This document shows positions 18,064-27,128 of a stretch of DNA of 64,000 bases, one piece after another (position 1 is the first letter of the stretch; each line of letters opens with the position of its first letter). The stretch lies in the NCBI GenBank assembly GCA_944326305.1, contig CALVDL010000010.1, forward strand, positions 31,998 through 95,997, written 5' to 3'. A program made the position numbers and the translations under genes. The notes under the pieces are model-generated. The model was not told where the DNA came from. It saw only the letters and a list, made by a program, of their open reading frames with translations, and ran no database searches. The DNA comes from an uncultured Bacteroidales bacterium. GTDB lineage: Bacteria > Bacteroidota > Bacteroidia > Bacteroidales > UBA932.

Positions 18064-20700
18064 ATGAATATCCTATTTAGACTGTTCAGAATCTTCATGC
18101 TTGCATCCATGGCGGCTTTTGCCGCCGGATGCAGCGTGGAAGATCTTGAAGAAGGACAGACGGGATCCGGTAATGTCCAGTTCCGTCTTCTCAAACTTGC
18201 ATCGAAGGCTACCGGGGAGCTTGACTACCTGCACGATGCGCACAAGGTGATGGTCACCCTGAGCAACGGGGGGCAGAATGTCAACCTGCCGCTCAAGGTG
18301 GACTATTATGACGAGGAGTCGGCCGAATTCGGGGTGAGGACCGAGATAGGACAGCTCTATCCCGGGCATTATTCCGTAGTGAGCTACACCATTTACAACC
18401 ATCTGGATGACGAGCTTCTCTACGGCGAGCCGGACGAGACGACCGAGTTCGATGTGATAACAGGCGGGCTTTCCACCGTGGACCTGTATATCAGCGTAGT
18501 CCCTCGCGGGAAGATCCGTTTCGATATTGTCAAGGACCTGAGCGAAATCGTGGTTGATACCAAATCGGGCCCTGTGTCGGATGAGGACAGGATTGACTAT
18601 CCGCTGAGTTCGGTAGCCAAGGCCGACATTGTCGTAAAGGACATGAGGACCAATGTAGAGCACGAATTCACCGGTCTCCCGTGTACATTCAGGAGCGATG
18701 CCCTCGAGGGCAGCTCGGACATACTCTGCGACACTCTCCTCCATATAGAGGCCGGGGAGTATTATCTCAGCAGGGTGGCCCTTTACGGGGCATCCGATGA
18801 TACGGCCCCTCTCGACTACCTGACATATTATGACAACGACAAGGACGTCATCTACACTGTCGAGGACAACAAGACCACTGAAGCAGAGGTCCCTGTCGTG
18901 ATAAACGGGACCGCCGCCCATATAAAGGACTATATCGCCCTTTACAAGATATGGAAGTCCCTTGACGGGGAGAACTGGAGCTGGAGGGCCGGCACGGGCA
19001 CCAATCCTGACAACTGCAACTGGAATTTCGACAAGGATATAGACCTGTGGGGAAACCAGCCGGGAGTAGGCCTTTTCTCAAATGGCCGTGTAAGCTCCCT
19101 GAATATCGGGCCTTTCGACCCTCATGGGGACATGTCCGAGGCTCTGGGGGACCTGACCGAGCTCAACACCCTTTACCTCGGCTCGAACAATGACGTGCAG
19201 TACGAGGGCATGGTGCCGGAGTATCCTGTCGGTGATTTCATCCCCAAGTGGGACGAGGACGAGGAGTCCGCACGGATGAGACGCCAGTTCGACCCGTGGA
19301 ACTACTGGGTTGAGAGCAATGTCTCGGAAGCAAGGCTCGACTATGCCAGGAAGCTCCTGAAGGCAAGGCACCCTGAGAACCGGACCGAGTTCAGCGTGTT
19401 CACAGGATATTCTTCTGCAGAGAAGCCGGCGACCTTCGCCACCTTCCCTCACGGATACCTTGCAAACCATATACAGTCACTGCCGGAGTCTATCGGCAAC
19501 CTGACCAAGCTGGAGCAGCTTTATATAGGCAACTCCGAGATAAGGGAGCTCCCTGAAGGGTTCGCCAAGCTGCAGTCCCTGACAGACCTGCAGATATACA
19601 ATTGCCCTGCCATGGAGAAGTTCCCTGTGATAGTCGCGGAACTTCCGAACCTTATCATGCTTGACCTCTCGGCCAACAGCCAGTGGGAGCCGGAGGATGT
19701 CACTGCGGGCTGGGAAGCTATATTCGGAGGAAAATCGAAGGAGAAGCTCCAGATTGTGTACGGACTGAGCAACCGCATGAGACGTTTCCCGGAGAAGAAT
19801 CTCGACCAGGTGGCCGCTCTCGGGCTCATTGACTTCTCGAACAACGGCATCGAGGTGATGAACAAGGGGTTCACCGACAAGGTCAGGCTGATAGAGGTAT
19901 ACCTCGACTACAACTACCTGACTTCAATCCCGGACGATTTTACCGGAGTGAGGGACCTGGCCACGTTCTCATGCACGAACAACAGGCTGACCGAGTTCCC
20001 GGGCTTCTTCCCGGACCCGGCCACCGAGGACTTCATGCCGGATGAAATTCTTCTCTCTGCCAACAAGATAGAATCCTTCCCGGATGATTTCAAGGGGCTT
20101 AACGTAAGCAGTCTCGATCTGAGCAACAACTGTTTCAAGAAGTTCCCTCTCGATCTCGCCAGGACAGGTTCAATCCTGGGGATGCTCAACCTTTCGTACA
20201 ACCAGATAGACGACTTCCCAAAAGAGGCGTTCGAGGGACTGAAACAGGTACAGGCGCTCGATATATCCATGAACTGGATTTCCGAAATCGATCCGGAGTT
20301 CAGCCTTGCCGAAGATGCCCCGTACCTGCAGCAGGTGGACATGAGCAAGAACCGCTTCACCTCATTCCCTACCAGGCTTTTCAGCGGATACAGCCTGTAT
20401 ACATTCTGGTTCGGGGAGCAGATGGACGCCGAAGGCAATAAATGCTTCAAGTCGTGGCCTACTGGCATAGAGACATACACGTGGCTTAAGAATCTGAAAG
20501 TCAACGGTAACGACATCAGGGAAGTACCGGACTTCCCGTCCGAGCTCTATTCCCTGGACGTGAGCGGGAACCCTAATATCATAATGGAGATTCCTGCTGA
20601 TGTGTGTGCGGAAATAACCGGCGGGACATATATCTTCACATACGACACCGACCAGACCGGCATCACCGGATGTGACGCGCTGGGGATAACAGAAGACTAA
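18064..20700 (+). CDS. DUF4458 / leucine-rich-repeat surface lipoprotein
   Basis: 878 residues, lipobox FAAGC (Cys23). Residues about 35-150 match the DUF4458 pattern (FRLLKLASKA, YDEESAEFGVRTEIGQLYPGH). From about residue 450 onward come at least fifteen leucine-rich repeats of the form LPESIGNLTKLEQLYIGNS, ending close to the C-terminus. LRRs of this kind make a curved binding surface, so a role in binding a host or dietary macromolecule at the cell surface is likely. It is the third downstream lipoprotein of the susCD operon and is followed by two more LRR proteins. Confidence 0.85.
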   Translation: MNILFRLFRIFMLASMAAFAAGCSVEDLEEGQTGSGNVQFRLLKLASKATGELDYLHDAHKVMVTLSNGGQNVNLPLKVDYYDEESAEFGVRTEIGQLYPGHYSVVSYTIYNHLDDELLYGEPDETTEFDVITGGLSTVDLYISVVPRGKIRFDIVKDLSEIVVDTKSGPVSDEDRIDYPLSSVAKADIVVKDMRTNVEHEFTGLPCTFRSDALEGSSDILCDTLLHIEAGEYYLSRVALYGASDDTAPLDYLTYYDNDKDVIYTVEDNKTTEAEVPVVINGTAAHIKDYIALYKIWKSLDGENWSWRAGTGTNPDNCNWNFDKDIDLWGNQPGVGLFSNGRVSSLNIGPFDPHGDMSEALGDLTELNTLYLGSNNDVQYEGMVPEYPVGDFIPKWDEDEESARMRRQFDPWNYWVESNVSEARLDYARKLLKARHPENRTEFSVFTGYSSAEKPATFATFPHGYLANHIQSLPESIGNLTKLEQLYIGNSEIRELPEGFAKLQSLTDLQIYNCPAMEKFPVIVAELPNLIMLDLSANSQWEPEDVTAGWEAIFGGKSKEKLQIVYGLSNRMRRFPEKNLDQVAALGLIDFSNNGIEVMNKGFTDKVRLIEVYLDYNYLTSIPDDFTGVRDLATFSCTNNRLTEFPGFFPDPATEDFMPDEILLSANKIESFPDDFKGLNVSSLDLSNNCFKKFPLDLARTGSILGMLNLSYNQIDDFPKEAFEGLKQVQALDISMNWISEIDPEFSLAEDAPYLQQVDMSKNRFTSFPTRLFSGYSLYTFWFGEQMDAEGNKCFKSWPTGIETYTWLKNLKVNGNDIREVPDFPSELYSLDVSGNPNIIMEIPADVCAEITGGTYIFTYDTDQTGITGCDALGITED

Positions 20701-20720
20701 GAATTATGAGGAAAGATGAT

Positions 20721-22331
20721 ATGAAACGTATATTGTATATCATGTGTGCTGCCGTTGCCGCAGCGGCGATGTCTTCATGTGTGGACCGCGAACAGGGAAA
20801 GATAGATTTTACGACGGACATTTCGGATTTCACCATCGGTCCGGAAGGCGGCATACGCCGCATCTCCATTACAGGGGACCCGGATGATTCCTGGTCTGCA
20901 GTGACCGGGAACGAATGGATACTGGTCTCCCCTGCCACGGGGAAGGGCTCTGCCGTGTGCAGCGTAAAAGTGGACACCACTGTCCTGGACCAGGCGCGTA
21001 CGGGCAAGATAGACTTTACGGTGGACGGTAAGATAAAGACGCTCAACATCACGCAGGACGGCTTTGTAAAGGAGATCACCTACAATCTTGAGGACGGCGG
21101 GGAGGTCATGGAGATACCGGACTATGCAGCCTACGGGGAGAACCACTTCGAGGTCGAAGTTACGGCTAACGTCCCTTTCAATGTAGTTATTCCGGAGGAG
21201 GCCGCCTCCTGGCTGGCATGCAGGGCATACGAGCAGGAGTCCGCCAAGTACAGGCCGCGCACTGTAAAGCTCGTTTTCGACTATGAGGTGAACACGAAGA
21301 CGGTGGAGAACGTGGCGGATATCGTCCTTACACCTGACGGGTCGGAGTCCGGCGAGGATATGAGCGGGGTCGCTGATGCCGCGTTTACCGTAAGGCAGGC
21401 TGCGGCGCCTGAAATAACCGATGACAGGAGGGGTGATTCCCTGGCCGTCATCGCTATAGCCAGGGATCTCGGCCTGTATTCATCATACGACAGGTCCAGG
21501 CCAATGGATACCTGGGAGGGCATAACTCTCTATACCGCAGATGACATAAGGGAACATCCGGAAAGATGGCCGGATAGCTATATAGGCAGGCTGAAGAGTG
21601 CTGAATTCTTCCTGTTCAACACCGAGAGGTCGCTCCCGTACGAGGTGCAGTACCTGAAGACCGCCGACTCCCTGGCCTTCATCAGCAACGGCAACAACCA
21701 GCAGAAGTCGATAGACCTCGGTACGGAAATAACGAACCTTGAGAACCTCAGGTCCTTGTCTCTGATAGCATACGGTATAGCTTCACTGCCTGAGGAGATG
21801 GTCAACATGAAGGGCCTCGAATATCTGGACATTTCGGTGAACAATCTTTCCGCAGTGCCTGAATTCCTCCGCCAGGAGAACTTCCCGAACATGAAGTACC
21901 TGATGATCAAGAGCAACCGCAGGGTAGACCTGCGTGACCTGAGCAACACCACGGAGGACCTCAACACCATCGGCCTTTACACCGAATTCCCTGAATGGCT
22001 GCTCGAATGGTCGAACCTCAGGTCCCTCGTGCTTTCGAACAACTATTTCTACGGCTCCATACCTGATATGGAGGATTACGGGGAGAGGTATTCCGCCGAA
22101 GAGGCTTCCGCCCTCGGAAAGCCTGAGCTCGAGGGGACGCCGAAGGTGCTCCCTAACACCACCACCTTCTCTATCAACCTGAACAGGCTTACAGGAGAGC
22201 TGCCTCAGTGGCTCCTGCTCCACCCGAACCTGGCCCGCTGGGACCCTTATGTGGCCGTGTTCAACCAGGAGGGCAAGGATGCCGACGGTAAGCTTGCCGG
22301 CTTTGACAATGTCCCTAATGATATATTCTAA
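20721..22331 (+). CDS. BACON-domain and leucine-rich-repeat surface lipoprotein
   Basis: 536 residues from the ATG at 20721. That start is preferred because it gives MKRILYIMC..., a compact lipoprotein signal with lipobox MSSC, and GAGGAAAG precedes it; an in-frame ATG at 20706 would add MRKDD. A BACON domain follows (FTIGPEGGIRRISITGDPDD, GNEWILVSPATGKGSA, KTLNITQDG), then a second BACON-like unit, then a short LRR block (LENLRSLSLIAYGIASLPEEM, MKGLEYLDISVNNLSAVPEF). BACON domains are thought to mediate glycoprotein or mucin contact. Twenty bases separate it from the preceding LRR gene, consistent with one transcript. Confidence 0.83.
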   Translation: MKRILYIMCAAVAAAAMSSCVDREQGKIDFTTDISDFTIGPEGGIRRISITGDPDDSWSAVTGNEWILVSPATGKGSAVCSVKVDTTVLDQARTGKIDFTVDGKIKTLNITQDGFVKEITYNLEDGGEVMEIPDYAAYGENHFEVEVTANVPFNVVIPEEAASWLACRAYEQESAKYRPRTVKLVFDYEVNTKTVENVADIVLTPDGSESGEDMSGVADAAFTVRQAAAPEITDDRRGDSLAVIAIARDLGLYSSYDRSRPMDTWEGITLYTADDIREHPERWPDSYIGRLKSAEFFLFNTERSLPYEVQYLKTADSLAFISNGNNQQKSIDLGTEITNLENLRSLSLIAYGIASLPEEMVNMKGLEYLDISVNNLSAVPEFLRQENFPNMKYLMIKSNRRVDLRDLSNTTEDLNTIGLYTEFPEWLLEWSNLRSLVLSNNYFYGSIPDMEDYGERYSAEEASALGKPELEGTPKVLPNTTTFSINLNRLTGELPQWLLLHPNLARWDPYVAVFNQEGKDADGKLAGFDNVPNDIF

Positions 22332-22337
22332 TATTCA

Positions 22338-24122
22338 ATGAAGCTGAAGATGAAAAAAACGATAATGGCTTTTGTTGCTTCCCTGGCAGCCGCCTCTTTA
22401 ATGCTTGGCGGCTGTACGGAGGAGAAGGCAGGCGCACCGGAGGTAGATGAAGGTGTCGTATTCGAATTCTCTATGCACAAGGTCTATGAAATGGACATAG
22501 ATGCCATAGATGAGATAGCCGCCGTAAAGATCACCCTTGTCAGGGACGGCGAGAGGATAGAGCTCCCGACCATGAATGTCTCCGGCAGCGCGGAGTTCGT
22601 CCAGACTGAGCCCTGCCCGCTCTCTCCGGGCGAATACAGGTTCGTGAACTATAAGGCCTATGCCGCAGACGCCTCATTCATGTTCGAGGTGGATGTGGAC
22701 CAGGAGAATACATTCAGCGTTGCGGCAGGGGAGATAACCCATTTCCCAATCCCGGTGTCCGTGAAGATTGTCAACTACCCTACTAACTACCTGAAGAACA
22801 TATTCTCCGGATTCTGCCAGGAAGTATGGGGCGATGACGAGTCCTTGTGGCCTTGGGACTTTGAAGAGGATATTGCCGACTGGGACTTCGTGGAGTTCGA
22901 GTATGATGACTACGGCAACCCTACGGCACTTGTCGGACTGACTTTCTGCGGGACCCATACCATACTTCATGAGGACGGGTCCGTCGAGACTGAACAGACA
23001 CCGTTCCTCTCCATGACCAGGATTCCGGACTGCATAAACAGGATAGAGACCCTGTACCATCTGACCATCACGGACCTTCCGAACCTGAAGGAGCTGCCTT
23101 CCGGCCTGGACAAGCTCCGCTACCTGGATGCCGTACTGATCCAGAACACAGGTGTGGAGCAGCTGCCAGAGGATATGTTCGGCGCAGATGAGATATTCTC
23201 GCTCATTGTCACGGACAGCCCTCTGAAGGAGTTCCCGGCCGGTGTCTCGCAGCTTTCGAAGCTCAACAACCTCGTAATCCGGAATACAGACATAACGTCC
23301 ATCAATGCATCCCTTGGCGGCCTTGCGGAGCTGGCTTATGTGGATTTCAGCCACAATGCCGGTCTGGCTTCCATCAATGATGATATATTTGCCGGATCTT
23401 CTTCGCTGAATTTCCTGTCGCTGGCAGGAGACACGGCGCTCTCGTTGTTCCCGTCATCGGCGGCCGATGTGCAGATAGAGAGTTTCGGACTGGACCTTTC
23501 CGGCTGCGGGCTCTCCTCCCTTCCGAAGAATGTGCTTCATCCGGGAATCACATCCCTTTACCTGGACGACAACAGCTTCACGTCTGTGATTCCTCTGGAT
23601 GGCTTCTCCAGGATAGAGACACTGACGATGAACGGAAACCCGATTTCCGGCAGGCAGAGCGTATCTTCATCCACACTTCAGATGCTTGAGCTCTCCCGCT
23701 GCTCCCTTTCCGAGATGCCGGATGTGTCTGGCTGCCAGGAGCTGCGTGTGCTCGAGATGAATGAAAACAGCTTCACTTCTATCCCTTCCATAGATTTCGC
23801 GTCCTCCAACAGGAAGATGAGGCGGCTGTCCCTTTCCGGGAACACCTCCCTCGTTTCGCTGCCGGACGCCGGGGATTTCACCCTTTATATGGACAACGGG
23901 AAAGTCGCTGATTTTGCCGCCCTTTACCTGGATGACTGCCCGGCCCTGACATGGACTGTGCCAGCTGCGTGGAATCCTGTGGACCTTCCTGAGACACTTG
24001 ATCCTGAAAGCCTGTCCCCGGATGTGGACGGAGCGGCAACGAAAGCCGATGTCGATGATGCGTTCACATATGTAGGAAGGGTGGGCGTTTCAAGGCGCGG
24101 GTCTCCTGGAGTCACATTCTAG
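22338..24122 (+). CDS. DUF4458-type leucine-rich-repeat surface lipoprotein
   Basis: 594 residues, lipobox LMLGGC (Cys26). An alternative start at 22350 removes four residues. The N-terminal domain resembles the first domain of the 18,064 gene (FEFSMHKVYEMDIDAIDEIA, PCPLSPGEYRFVNYKAYA). A long LRR array follows from about residue 215 (IETLYHLTITDLPNLKELPS) to about 540. The first two LRR genes and this one look like paralogues arranged in tandem. It is the likely last structural gene of the susCD transcript; a GC-rich inverted repeat follows at 24,134-24,169. Confidence 0.82.
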   Translation: MKLKMKKTIMAFVASLAAASLMLGGCTEEKAGAPEVDEGVVFEFSMHKVYEMDIDAIDEIAAVKITLVRDGERIELPTMNVSGSAEFVQTEPCPLSPGEYRFVNYKAYAADASFMFEVDVDQENTFSVAAGEITHFPIPVSVKIVNYPTNYLKNIFSGFCQEVWGDDESLWPWDFEEDIADWDFVEFEYDDYGNPTALVGLTFCGTHTILHEDGSVETEQTPFLSMTRIPDCINRIETLYHLTITDLPNLKELPSGLDKLRYLDAVLIQNTGVEQLPEDMFGADEIFSLIVTDSPLKEFPAGVSQLSKLNNLVIRNTDITSINASLGGLAELAYVDFSHNAGLASINDDIFAGSSSLNFLSLAGDTALSLFPSSAADVQIESFGLDLSGCGLSSLPKNVLHPGITSLYLDDNSFTSVIPLDGFSRIETLTMNGNPISGRQSVSSSTLQMLELSRCSLSEMPDVSGCQELRVLEMNENSFTSIPSIDFASSNRKMRRLSLSGNTSLVSLPDAGDFTLYMDNGKVADFAALYLDDCPALTWTVPAAWNPVDLPETLDPESLSPDVDGAATKADVDDAFTYVGRVGVSRRGSPGVTF

Positions 24123-24133
24123 ATATTGCCGAT

Positions 24134-24169
24134 GCCGGCCGGGAAGCTGTACTGTGGCTCCGGGCCGGC
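24134..24169 (+). terminator. Possible terminator hairpin after the LRR genes
   Basis: A 7-bp stem (GCCGGCC / GGCCGGC) with a 22-base loop lies in the 78-bp gap. No T-tract follows, so termination is uncertain. Confidence 0.35.
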
Positions 24170-24200
24170 TGTTCCGTATACTGATTTCTGACATGGACAG

Positions 24201-24932
24201 ATGAAGATTCTGCTTGCGATATTCCTCAGCATAGGGTGTCTTGTCCCGCTGTCCGCCCAGGAGCCCATGTCCATGGATTCCTCGGTGGTGAACATTGGCA
24301 CCATATCGGAGGACGACCCTCCTGCCGAGGCTGTTTTCCGTTTCAGGAATTCAGGCCCGGACACCCTCAGAATACTGCAGCTCCTGACTACATGCGGGTG
24401 CGTCAGGTCTTCATGGACAGCCGCCCCTGTCCTGCCGGGGGCATGCTCGTCGTTCTCGCTCTCATTCGCCCCCGAGGGGCATCCGGGGCCGGTCGACAGG
24501 CCTGTCTATGTATATTACAGGGCAGGGGACAGGAGCCTGATGAAAGAGGTGAGGATAACGGGCCATGTGGAAAGGTCTTCCGACAGGTTCATACGTTACA
24601 GGTACAGGTGCGGGGCCCTGCGCCTTATGCAGGACAAGGTAAAAATGGGGCAGGTAGGCCAGTCCCGGCGCCGTGTCTCGAGGATTGCCGCAGGCAACGG
24701 TGGCAGCCGTCCCCTTTCGGTGAGCGCCGTAAGGCTTCCGGGTTTCATGGATTTCGGGACAGAGCCGGTGACGATACCCCCGGGAGGCACGGCCGACCTG
24801 GTATTCAGCCTCGATGCCCGTAAAGCCGGAGGCCCGGGGCATATGGAATTCCCGGTGGTGCTCATTGTCGATGACGGGGTGTCGAAAGAGAAGATGACTG
24901 TCACCGTGACTGCCGACATCGCTGCGGATTAG
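24201..24932 (+). CDS. DUF1573 domain protein
   Basis: 243 residues with a signal peptide (MKILLAIFLSIGCLVPLSAQE). Residues about 30-130 are the DUF1573 Ig-like domain: VNIGTISEDDPPAEAVFRFR, NSGPDTLRILQLLTTCGCV, SFSLSFAP. The TxCGC motif after the second strand is characteristic. The second half repeats a similar fold more weakly (GQVGQSRRRVSRIAAGNGGS). These proteins are periplasmic or surface-associated and of unknown role. It may be part of the preceding operon or a separate unit; the gap is 78 bases. Confidence 0.85.
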   Translation: MKILLAIFLSIGCLVPLSAQEPMSMDSSVVNIGTISEDDPPAEAVFRFRNSGPDTLRILQLLTTCGCVRSSWTAAPVLPGACSSFSLSFAPEGHPGPVDRPVYVYYRAGDRSLMKEVRITGHVERSSDRFIRYRYRCGALRLMQDKVKMGQVGQSRRRVSRIAAGNGGSRPLSVSAVRLPGFMDFGTEPVTIPPGGTADLVFSLDARKAGGPGHMEFPVVLIVDDGVSKEKMTVTVTADIAAD

Positions 24933-25061
24933 CCCGCATTGTCTGCGCGAAGCCTTTTCCCGGGACAGGATACCCTGGCCGCGGAGGGGCCTTGCAGCCG
25001 GTAAAGTGAAGAAAACAGTACCGGAAAACCTGAATGAAAACGTACTTAAATATTTTTGATT

Positions 25062-26153
25062 ATGAAAACAAGACATTTCATCCTCTTCTTGCCGCTTCTT
25101 GCGGCAGCGGCCTCCTGCGAAGACAGGGCCGGAACGGACAGCACACAGCAGGACCCGGTATTTGCATATTGGGAACAGCCCCATTCGGCTATGGCCGGCC
25201 TTGCCGGGAATGTGGAGTCCGTAATCGAGTATACGGTAGAGGAAGGGATGCGCTTCCCGTTGTCCTATATGGTGTTCAACGGAAAAGGCGGCATTGTCTC
25301 GTATGACCCTACAGGGATGAGCGTCCCGGAGTCTTTCATAGAAGGCGGTTCCGAGGCGGAGGGGGCTTCTGCTGCCACGAAGGCAGGCTTTTTCGCCACA
25401 TCAAGATATGAGTTCAGCTATGATGCTACCGGGAGGGTGGCATCGGTGAAGAAGTATGACATGATGCCGGAGCCTGTCGCGGAATACACCTTCGCTTATG
25501 GGGATGCGGGTGTATATGCGCCTCTCGACATCACAGGTACAGGCATTTCGCTTGTGGCCCGGGTGCTTTCGGTAAGGTCCGGGTACATCGGGGACGCCCC
25601 GGACCCTGAAGCCTCGTCCAGCTTTCTTTTCGAAGCACGGGACGGCGGCGCGTATACGTGCCTGTGTGAAGGGACTTCGGATGCCGCTGTCGTAAGGGAG
25701 TCCGAAATCGCATACGAAGGTTCTCTCCCTGTCCTTGAGACCGCAGTATATTATTCCGGGACAGGGGCCGGGAGGGTCAGGACCGCTGACGAGACTGTCA
25801 CTTATACATGGGACAGTGAAAAAGGTATCCTCCTGTCGTGCGTCACGGAGAAGAGGGACGCTGACGGGACCGTGACGAAGTCGGAGGACAGGTACAGCAC
25901 CACGTTCCCCATGAAAAAGACCTATTCTGCCACATGGGCCGGGGAAACGCTCCGTACGGAACTCCGGTATACATACGATTCTGACGGAAGGCTCCTGGAG
26001 TCCGCCTATACTCCGGGGTACGAGGGCTTCGGCTCGGACATCATGATGGAGTACACGACGTTCGACGTGTACGGGAACTGGACCGGGGCGGTCCGGACAA
26101 GCTCCGACGGACAGTACAGTGTATTCAGGGAAATCACATGTTTTGAAGAATAG
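25062..26153 (+). CDS. Lipoprotein with YD-repeat-like segments, unknown function
   Basis: 363 residues from the ATG at 25062; the frame also has a TTG two codons earlier, but the ATG gives a clean lipobox AAASC (Cys19). Two segments resemble single YD repeats (FSYDATGRVASVKKYDM and YTYDSDGRLLESAY), as in RHS-type proteins, within an otherwise unrecognised beta-rich protein. It could be a small relative of the Bacteroidota RHS-like surface lipoproteins. No partner gene is obvious, and I do not assign a function. Confidence 0.65.
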   Translation: MKTRHFILFLPLLAAAASCEDRAGTDSTQQDPVFAYWEQPHSAMAGLAGNVESVIEYTVEEGMRFPLSYMVFNGKGGIVSYDPTGMSVPESFIEGGSEAEGASAATKAGFFATSRYEFSYDATGRVASVKKYDMMPEPVAEYTFAYGDAGVYAPLDITGTGISLVARVLSVRSGYIGDAPDPEASSSFLFEARDGGAYTCLCEGTSDAAVVRESEIAYEGSLPVLETAVYYSGTGAGRVRTADETVTYTWDSEKGILLSCVTEKRDADGTVTKSEDRYSTTFPMKKTYSATWAGETLRTELRYTYDSDGRLLESAYTPGYEGFGSDIMMEYTTFDVYGNWTGAVRTSSDGQYSVFREITCFEE

Positions 26154-26176
26154 GGCTGTGCAAATCCGGACATATT

Positions 26177-26206
26177 CTTGGATTTTTCAAATAATGAGTA
26201 TCTTTG
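26177..26206 (+). promoter_or_regulatory. Promoter for nagB (-33 CTTG, -7 TATCTTTG)
   Basis: CTTG at 26177-26180 and TATCTTTG at 26199-26206 are separated by 18 bases, close to the Bacteroidota spacing. The predicted transcript starts about 40 bases before the nagB ATG. Confidence 0.75.
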
Positions 26207-26255
26207 TATGTTTGGCATATGCCTTTTCAGGAGGCATATCATAAATTTATGTACA

Positions 26256-27050
26256 ATGAGACTGATTATTGAAGACACCAACGCCAATGTGGGCAAATGG
26301 GCTGCAAACTACATTGCAGACAGGATCAACAGCCACCAGGCAAGTACCGGAAGACCTTTCGTGCTCGGCCTTCCTACAGGTTCCACCCCGCTTTCTACCT
26401 ATGCGGAGCTCATCGCCCTCAACAAGGCAGGCAAGGTTTCATTCAGGAATGTGATCACGTTCAACATGGATGAATACGTAGGACTGCCGGAGGAGCATCC
26501 CGAGAGCTATCACTCGTTCATGAGGAACAATTTCTTCAGCCATGTGGACATCAATCCTGAAAATGTCAACATCCTCAACGGGAACGCGCCTGACCTGCAG
26601 GCCGAATGCGACGGGTACGAGGAGCGTATCCGCAAGGCAGGCGGGATCGACCTGTTCCTCGGCGGAGTAGGCGAGGACGGACACATCGCCTTCAACGAGC
26701 CGTTCTCTTCCCTCAGCTCCAGGACCAGGGTCAAGACGCTGACCTACAATACTCGCGTGGTCAACTCCCGTTTCTTTGACAACGATGTGGACAAGGTGCC
26801 GCAGTGCGCCCTCACCGTAGGTGTAGCTACCGTAATGGATGCAAGGGAAGTGCTTGTTCTCGCCATCGGGGCAAAGAAGGCACCTGCCGTAAAGCAGTGC
26901 GTGGAAGGCTCATACAGCCATGCTTGGACCATTACCGCCCTTCAGACGCACCCTAAGGGCATCCTGGTGTGCGATGAAGGCGCTGCAGAAGAGCTGAAGG
27001 TATCTACTTACCGTTATTTCAAGGATATAGAGAAAGACAACATTATCTAA
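26256..27050 (+). CDS. nagB: Glucosamine-6-phosphate deaminase
   Basis: 264 residues from the ATG at 26256. The open frame extends upstream to 26178, but that part contains the promoter and [10 protein letters not shown] is the family start. The enzyme converts glucosamine-6-phosphate to fructose-6-phosphate plus ammonia in the cytoplasm, feeding amino sugars into glycolysis. Catalytic residues fall at the same numbers as in the E. coli enzyme: Asp72 (NMDEYVGL), Asp141 and His143 ([13 protein letters not shown]), and Glu148. Substrate loop LPTGSTP is present. It is monocistronic, followed by a bidirectional terminator, and next to a GH123-like hydrolase, consistent with N-acetylhexosamine use. 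Confidence 0.96.
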   Translation: MRLIIEDTNANVGKWAANYIADRINSHQASTGRPFVLGLPTGSTPLSTYAELIALNKAGKVSFRNVITFNMDEYVGLPEEHPESYHSFMRNNFFSHVDINPENVNILNGNAPDLQAECDGYEERIRKAGGIDLFLGGVGEDGHIAFNEPFSSLSSRTRVKTLTYNTRVVNSRFFDNDVDKVPQCALTVGVATVMDAREVLVLAIGAKKAPAVKQCVEGSYSHAWTITALQTHPKGILVCDEGAAEELKVSTYRYFKDIEKDNII

Positions 27051-27083
27051 GACAGAAAACTCCTGTCTTTCGGAATAATATGT

Positions 27084-27122
27084 TTGAGGGGTGACCGGAA
27101 TTCATTGCCGGCCGCCCCTCAA
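27084..27122. terminator. Bidirectional terminator between nagB and the DUF4091 gene
   Basis: TTGAGGGGTGACCGG pairs with CCGGCCGCCCCTCAA across a 9-base loop with two mismatches, in the gap between convergent genes. A smaller hairpin (GACAG...CTGTC) with TTT lies just before it. Confidence 0.7.
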
Positions 27123-27128
27123 TGTATT

